A stretch of 43,761 nt of DNA. Origin: a virus. Of this stretch, positions 39,639-43,761 are shown one piece after another. A program made the translations under genes and the position numbers. The stretch covers positions 1 through 43,761 of IMG/VR virus record IMGVR_UViG_3300020466_000335; one strand, 5' to 3'. The notes below the pieces were generated by a model. It had not been told where the DNA came from. It worked only from the letters and a program-made list of their open reading frames with translations, and did not search any database. The stretch's first letter is position 1. Each line of letters begins with the position of its first letter.

Positions 39639-39739
39639 AATCCACACACCCTAACTGCAGGAACTGTGGGCGCGCGCTGACCGCGCCGGAAAGCCGCGCA
39701 TGCGGATTCGGACCTAGAGGAACTGAAGAACATGAATGA
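39635..39739 (+). CDS. tiny zinc-finger-like protein (34 aa)
   Basis: The frame begins MKSTHPNCRNCGRALTAPES and has a CxxC pair followed by a third Cys (RACGFGP). It starts in an ATGA overlap and its stop lies inside the start region of the clamp-like gene, whose ribosome site (AGAGGA) it contains. This two-sided coupling supports real translation. The role is unknown. Confidence 0.5.
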   Translation: MKSTHPNCRNCGRALTAPESRACGFGPRGTEEHE

Positions 39740-40352
39740 TATAGAGATCGACGCCAGATTTGTAAGGGGAGCACAGGCCTGCCAGGCCTCAAACGACATA
39801 CGCTACTACCTAAACGGAATCTGCATCATGCCCGATGGCCGCATTGCAGGGACAAACGGCCATGTGCTCTACGTCGGGAAGTACTCCGAAGATCAGGACA
39901 GCCTGCCCGACAGAAATATCATTCTGAAGCTTCACGGCACAATTCCCAGGGCGGCTAAAAGCGTCCGATTTACATTCACTGCAAGAGCTGGAGATGTCTG
40001 GCGGGGCGTCGCGGTAACAGACAACAACAAAGCATTTTGCTTTGAAACGATAGACGGAAAGTACCCTGACATTGACCGAGTGATTCCAGAAGCACCGGAA
40101 CCGGACGGAATCATCTGCGACGGCTTCGGCATACAAGCACGGTACCTGTCCCTAGTGCCAAAAACCCTGGGCGTCGGGGAATCCGTCATTTGCCAACACG
40201 CCGAGCCAAACGGGCCGGCGGTTTTCCGTCTGCATTCAGCCGACAAAGACGGCTGCGACCTATTCGCCGCTTCCTCGCGCCTCATAGTCATGCCCGCCTG
40301 GCTGAAAGCCACATATCGATCGGGGCAGGCCACCGCAACACAAACCATCTAG
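39732..40352 (+). CDS. shortened DnaN-like sliding clamp protein
   Basis: The 206-residue protein matches the second domain of the bacterial DNA polymerase III beta clamp: DIRYYLNG (22-29), GTNGHVLYVG (40-49) and DGKYPDIDRVIP (108-119). Its end, LIVMPAWL (184-191), matches the terminal VVMPMRL of DnaN, and GFGIQARYL (131-139) fits the middle of the third domain. The first domain and about half of the third are missing; bacterial DnaN is about 366 residues. It could be a small clamp, a partner or a competitor of the host clamp. An AGAGGA ribosome site precedes it. Confidence 0.75.
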   Translation: MNDIEIDARFVRGAQACQASNDIRYYLNGICIMPDGRIAGTNGHVLYVGKYSEDQDSLPDRNIILKLHGTIPRAAKSVRFTFTARAGDVWRGVAVTDNNKAFCFETIDGKYPDIDRVIPEAPEPDGIICDGFGIQARYLSLVPKTLGVGESVICQHAEPNGPAVFRLHSADKDGCDLFAASSRLIVMPAWLKATYRSGQATATQTI

Positions 40353-40372
40353 CCGACTACTGGAGCAAACAC

Positions 40373-40690
40373 ATGCCACGCGCAACCCCCACCAAAGAAA
40401 TGAAAGCCGCAGCCAAGCATATCCTTGGCATTTCCTCGATCACCATCACCCAGCTGAGACTGATGCCCACCTTGTATCAGTCGCTGATGTCGGATGACCA
40501 AAAGCTGGATCCTGACTCCATCACCGCCGCGGAATCGAAGATCCTGCAGGAGTGGACCAAGGAAGGATGGATCACCTGGGGTGAAGACCACAGGCTGGGC
40601 TGCACAAAACCCTTCTGGAATGCCGTGTCCGAGCTGCTTTGGCTCTCATATGTCTGTCCCGAGGGAGAGGAGGAGGCTGATGCAAGTTAA
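40373..40690 (+). CDS. small protein, unknown
   Basis: With the ATG at 40373 the protein is 105 residues, beginning MPRATPTKEMKAAAKHILGI. It is helical, with ITITQLRLMPTLYQSLMSDDQ and AAESKILQEWTKEGWITWGED. A 183-base extension of the frame would overlap the clamp gene and is a shadow. It overlaps the next gene by 11 bases. The family is not recognised. Confidence 0.6.
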   Translation: MPRATPTKEMKAAAKHILGISSITITQLRLMPTLYQSLMSDDQKLDPDSITAAESKILQEWTKEGWITWGEDHRLGCTKPFWNAVSELLWLSYVCPEGEEEADAS

Positions 40691-41324
40691 TACATCGAGT
40701 GCCACCAAGCTGGTTCTGACAGGGTTAATGGAATCGCATGGCATAGATCCTGTCTGCATCTTCCTGGAAGACTACGGCCCCGGCAAGGGCAAGGTCACCG
40801 TGGAATGCTACGGGAAGGCCTGGTCAAGCTACTGGCCCGCCATGGGTGAAAGATCAGTGGCTGAATTTTTTGTAGGCTGCGCTGCGGGCTATGTGGCCAA
40901 GAAGTTTGGCCAGGTAGAGGACCGCACCTATGACTGGGATGCCATTTCTGATCAGCTGGGACAGCGCACGGGTTCTGAAGTCTATATCACCAATGAAGTA
41001 GAACTGGCCGACTACCGCACAGAACTGGAAGCCATATGGGGCAATGACTGGTGGAATAATGTGCCCAAGCGCCCGCACCCTGACTATGTGTACCTGTGCA
41101 AGATCATCGCCGCCGCACAGGAAGGCGTCAGGGAATGGATGGGGCAGCCCCAGCCGGACTCCCAGGAAGTATCCACCAGCTTCCTAGGCGCGGTCACCGC
41201 CATGCGCCAGGCACAGCGGCAGTATTTCAGCACCAGGGACAAAACCTGGCTGGATACTTCCAAGGGCCTGGAAAAGCGGGTGGACCAGTACCTGGACGGC
41301 CTGGCCAGACCGGGGTTGTTCTGA
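40680..41324 (+). CDS. phage protein, unknown (214 aa)
   Basis: The protein begins MQVNTSSATKLVLTGLMESH, preceded by a GAGGAGGAGG-rich ribosome site inside the previous gene. An N-terminal alpha/beta part (VCIFLEDYGPGKGKVTVECYGKAWSSYW) is followed by a helical C-terminus (DKTWLDTSKGLEKRVDQYLDGL). I have an impression of similar unnamed phage proteins but cannot name a function. Its stop overlaps the next start (TGATG). Confidence 0.65.
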   Translation: MQVNTSSATKLVLTGLMESHGIDPVCIFLEDYGPGKGKVTVECYGKAWSSYWPAMGERSVAEFFVGCAAGYVAKKFGQVEDRTYDWDAISDQLGQRTGSEVYITNEVELADYRTELEAIWGNDWWNNVPKRPHPDYVYLCKIIAAAQEGVREWMGQPQPDSQEVSTSFLGAVTAMRQAQRQYFSTRDKTWLDTSKGLEKRVDQYLDGLARPGLF

Positions 41325-41971
41325 TGGCTGACAAAAAGCAAAGGGCCTGGGTGGCGAGTGAAGACGGTGAAGGCCACAGCGTTGTGATCTTCCATCACCA
41401 TGGGCTTGCCGCCAGGCGTGAGGGGGCCAATGCCCTGGGCATGGAATTTGATGAAGTGGAGTGCAAGCGGGCGCCACACTTTGACAGCTTTGCTGACCAG
41501 GGCCATGTGCCGCCGCTGGATCTGCTGAAGGCGGGCTGGTGGTTTGAATGCCACTCGTGCGGCCACCGAATCTGTGAAGATGAATACGACCTTGACCTGG
41601 TTGTCCAGACCGCAGACCAATTGGTGTTCTGCAATACCGCGTGCCAGCAGGTCCGCGCTACCAGGGTCCTGCAGGTGGATGAAGCGTTCAATAACTTCAA
41701 GGAAAAGGTGCAGGCGCACCGGCCAGATCTAACTTTCACCAGGTTCACTGGCGGCTATCCAATTCTCACACCCAGCGCGGACTTCAAGTTCAAGGGGTGC
41801 CGGTGGGGCGGCACCGCTAGGATGGCCCGGGATGGGAAGGTGGCCTGGTACATAGCGCAAGGGGACCGGGATGCCTGGGACCTGTATGAAGCGGGCCGGG
41901 CAATGGAACCACTGGAAACCACCCCACAGCCGCCCAGCGCAATGGACAGCTGGGCGGAAGGCGAACTGTGA
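41324..41971 (+). CDS. phage protein with zinc-finger centre, unknown (215 aa)
   Basis: The protein begins MADKKQRAWVASEDGEGHSV and has a basic alpha/beta N-terminus (GLAARREGANALGMEFDEVECKRAP), then a Cys/His cluster WWFECHSCGHRICED with FCNTACQQV that looks like a zinc-binding site, then a helical part. The combination is known to me from unnamed phage proteins. A nucleic-acid role is plausible. It is coupled to the previous gene by overlap. Confidence 0.65.
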   Translation: MADKKQRAWVASEDGEGHSVVIFHHHGLAARREGANALGMEFDEVECKRAPHFDSFADQGHVPPLDLLKAGWWFECHSCGHRICEDEYDLDLVVQTADQLVFCNTACQQVRATRVLQVDEAFNNFKEKVQAHRPDLTFTRFTGGYPILTPSADFKFKGCRWGGTARMARDGKVAWYIAQGDRDAWDLYEAGRAMEPLETTPQPPSAMDSWAEGEL

Positions 41972-41990
41972 AGCGGGAACAGTTTTCAGG

Positions 41991-42245
41991 ATGACCGTGG
42001 CACACCAGATGAAAGGCCAGCTGATCCTTGGCTCCAAGTTCCTGAAGAAGCACTTCCAGGCCGGATCGCGCATGACGAAGCGAGAGCTGGCCCAAAAGAT
42101 ACTGGACGGGACGATACCTGGCTGGGTCGAAGGCGAAACGGAAAACGGCACCCCCTGGGTCGATGAAGAATCCTGGCTGAACTCCTGGGGTCCGCCCGCG
42201 CCGATCACTGGACAGAAAACCAGTGTTGCGGACATGTGGTCCTAG
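41991..42245 (+). CDS. probable excisionase
   Basis: The 84-residue protein begins MTVAHQMKGQLILGSKFLKK with a winged-helix-like text (MTKRELAQKILDGTIPGWVEGE, then PWVDEESWLNSW). It lies directly before the integrase in the same direction, the usual xis position, and has the usual xis size. A second ATG at 42009 is possible. It would bend DNA at the attachment site and direct excision. Confidence 0.65.
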   Translation: MTVAHQMKGQLILGSKFLKKHFQAGSRMTKRELAQKILDGTIPGWVEGETENGTPWVDEESWLNSWGPPAPITGQKTSVADMWS

Positions 42246-42286
42246 TGTATGGTTTGCGAGCGCACACAACGATGGGAACCGTAACC

Positions 42287-43483
42287 ATGCCCAGGCCTAA
42301 AAAGCCCAGGCTTGTGGATGGTATTGTCCTGCACGATCGCCTATTCCAGGACTGCAGGAAAAGACCAGGCCACTGGCGCTGGCGCCGACCCGATGGAACC
42401 TTTAAAACCTTTCGGGCAGACACCCCCGAGGAAGCCAACAGCCTTGTGGAAGCTGCTCTAAACTTCGACCCGCCGCCCACCGGCGCAACTATTCGAAAAG
42501 ACTCGCTGGAAGCACTGGTGCCACTGTTCATCGAGCACCGGCAAAAACTAGACCCCAGCCTCAAACAAAAGACCAGCTGGAAGAACAGGCGCAATGCCCT
42601 CAAGGCCTTTGCCAGGTACTTCTCCGGCGTTGGCGTGGGCAAGATCTCCAGGCCCATGATTGTCACCTGGTGGGAAGGGCTGACATTCCACCAGCAGAAA
42701 CAACGGCACACCGAATGCCGCCGCCTCTTCAACTGGCTGATGGGCGAAGGCCTATGCCCGCAGCTGGAATATAATCCGTTCACCACCGCCGATGACCGGC
42801 CCCGACTCATGCTCTCAGGACAGGCGCCCAAGGCCAGAATGCGAATGGACCGGGCGGACTTCTGGGCCATCTATCACCAGGCCGGCGAACTGGGGCTGGA
42901 AGGCCTGCAAATTGCAATGGGGATTAGCTTGACTACGTTCATGCGTGAGTCGGACATCCTGGCATTACGCCTCGACGAGGATCTGGAGGGGGACCTGCTG
43001 AAGAAGGTGATAAGCAAATCAGCACAGCAAAAAGGGTCTGCACGCGCCGCCAGGTTAAAATGGGATGTCGCAAACCATAGGCTGCTGAAGCAGCTTCTAG
43101 CCCGAGCCAGGGTGCTGTCCATAAAGCACTTCCGTTGCCCCTACGTGATATCCCATCGCCCGCTAAAGAAGCGCCGGGGTGCAGCGAAGGACCACCCCTA
43201 CCAAGTGACACGATGGCGCTTGGCTGAAATGTTCGCCGAAGCCAGAGACGCCACCAGACGGTGGGACATAATTCAGGAAGGGCGCACACCGCCCACCTTC
43301 CACGAAGTTAGATCACTGGCTGACAGGCTGGCCGTGGACGCGGGGTATGACATCAAGACAATCCAGGGCGTAATGGCGCACGAGAGTGACGTCACCACCA
43401 AAGACTACCTTGATGGACATCAGCTGCCGTTTGACCAGGTGGATATTGTGTTTACTGAAGAAATGATTGGGGGATCCTTTTAA
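42287..43483 (+). CDS. tyrosine integrase
   Basis: The 398-residue protein begins MPRPKKPRLVDGIVLHDRLF, with an N-terminal arm-type part (GHWRWRRPDGTFKTFRADTPEEA), a core-binding domain (residues 70-165) and a catalytic domain with Arg220 (TTFMRESDIL), a Lys around 244 (ISKS), His339-x-x-Arg342 (FHEVRSL), His365 (MAHES) and nucleophile Tyr374 (TKDYLDGH). A longer start at 42272 is possible. It would insert the phage into the host chromosome. It overlaps the next gene by one base. Its att site lies outside or is not recognisable here. Confidence 0.93.
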   Translation: MPRPKKPRLVDGIVLHDRLFQDCRKRPGHWRWRRPDGTFKTFRADTPEEANSLVEAALNFDPPPTGATIRKDSLEALVPLFIEHRQKLDPSLKQKTSWKNRRNALKAFARYFSGVGVGKISRPMIVTWWEGLTFHQQKQRHTECRRLFNWLMGEGLCPQLEYNPFTTADDRPRLMLSGQAPKARMRMDRADFWAIYHQAGELGLEGLQIAMGISLTTFMRESDILALRLDEDLEGDLLKKVISKSAQQKGSARAARLKWDVANHRLLKQLLARARVLSIKHFRCPYVISHRPLKKRRGAAKDHPYQVTRWRLAEMFAEARDATRRWDIIQEGRTPPTFHEVRSLADRLAVDAGYDIKTIQGVMAHESDVTTKDYLDGHQLPFDQVDIVFTEEMIGGSF

Positions 43484-43761
43484 TGAAGAAAACCACCACC
43501 TGCCGCGGATTCAGAGTGTATGAATTCTATGACAGGAATGGGGAAGCCTGCAGCCTGCAGGCCAGCAGCGTTGCCACAGAAAGCCTAATCTGGCTTGGCA
43601 CTGATGACGCCAAGCCACAAGTTCTGGTGGCCGGGCAAGGGTGGCAGCCAATCGCGATGCCGGAAGACTACATGGCCACAACCAGGATGCACCTGGACCG
43701 CAAGACAGTGGCCAGGCTTCTGCCAAAGCTGATCAGGTTTGCAATTCTTGGCCGGATCTGA
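43483..43761 (+). CDS. conserved phage protein downstream of int
   Basis: The 92-residue protein starts in a TAATG overlap with the integrase stop. The text FYDRNGEACSLQASSVATESLIWLGTDDAKP, followed by TTRMHLDRKTVARLLPKLIRFA, is that of a small phage protein I recall from many temperate phages near structural or integration genes. Its role is unknown. It ends exactly at the window edge with TGA. Confidence 0.75.
   Translation: MKKTTTCRGFRVYEFYDRNGEACSLQASSVATESLIWLGTDDAKPQVLVAGQGWQPIAMPEDYMATTRMHLDRKTVARLLPKLIRFAILGRI

Noticed and set aside
1-43761. Complete circular phage genome closing from base 43761 to base 1
   Set aside because: Joining the ends would run the left-edge tail gene antisense into the last plus-strand gene, without a natural start or stop arrangement.
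1-43761. tRNA genes or insertion sequences
   Set aside because: No convincing cloverleaf, transposase or terminal inverted repeats were seen on reading both strands.

Overview
The window looks like most of a temperate lambda-like siphophage or prophage from a GC-rich Gram-negative host. The strongest evidence is the head module: Nu1-, gpA-, gpW-, gpB-, gpC-, gpD- and gpE-type proteins in the lambda gene order. A spanin pair, a signal-peptide lipoprotein with a CxxCH haem motif and a DUF4124-type periplasmic protein point to a gammaproteobacterial host with c-type cytochrome maturation. That host assignment is inference. The left edge cuts through a tail gene. The right edge falls on the stop codon of the gene after the integrase. 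This is prophage order (tail at one end, int at the other), but no att site or host gene is visible.

Layout. From 1 to 22,045 all genes lie on the minus strand and form the late operon. Read in transcription order it holds a membrane/coiled-coil protein, four probable virion adsorption proteins including a GH5-like glycosidase (18706-19860), a small beta protein, a lysis cassette (M15 endolysin, holin, Rz, Rz1), a probable cos region (16417-16637), terminase, portal, protease, decoration protein, capsid, connectors, tail tube, tape measure and distal tail proteins. Between 22,046 and 22,312 a candidate promoter is followed by a perfect 19-bp stem terminator, the same plan as lambda pR'/tR'. 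The gene just upstream (22313-22972) is a candidate Q-like antiterminator by position only.

From 22,313 to 37,894 the minus strand carries the early operon: a Cro-like protein, a CII-like protein, an intrinsic terminator, an O-like initiator with iterons inside its gene, then many small overlapping accessory genes. These include an AraC-type HTH protein, two Lar-like zinc ribbons, a DUF1364/YbcO-like protein, an Ea22-like protein, DUF3310, a 510-residue ParB-like protein without ParA, DUF1643, an ASCH-like protein and a PD-(D/E)xK nuclease. The standout is a 1079-residue predicted lipoprotein (25312-28551) combining an alpha/beta-hydrolase, a beta-propeller-like region and a C-terminal segment resembling HZS_alpha proteins with one CxxCH motif.

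From 37,962 to the right edge genes run on the plus strand: a short CI-like repressor, a DUF4124 secreted protein in the position of lambda rexAB, a second operator region, then a pL-like operon with a winged-helix protein, a tiny zinc-finger protein, a shortened DnaN-like sliding clamp, three unrecognised genes, a probable excisionase and a tyrosine integrase. A 14-bp palindrome (ATGCAAATTTGCAT) occurs at both the cro/cI switch and the pL-like region, so one repressor probably controls both early operons. No tRNA, CRISPR array or insertion sequence was seen. No gene-free stretch exceeds 300 bases.
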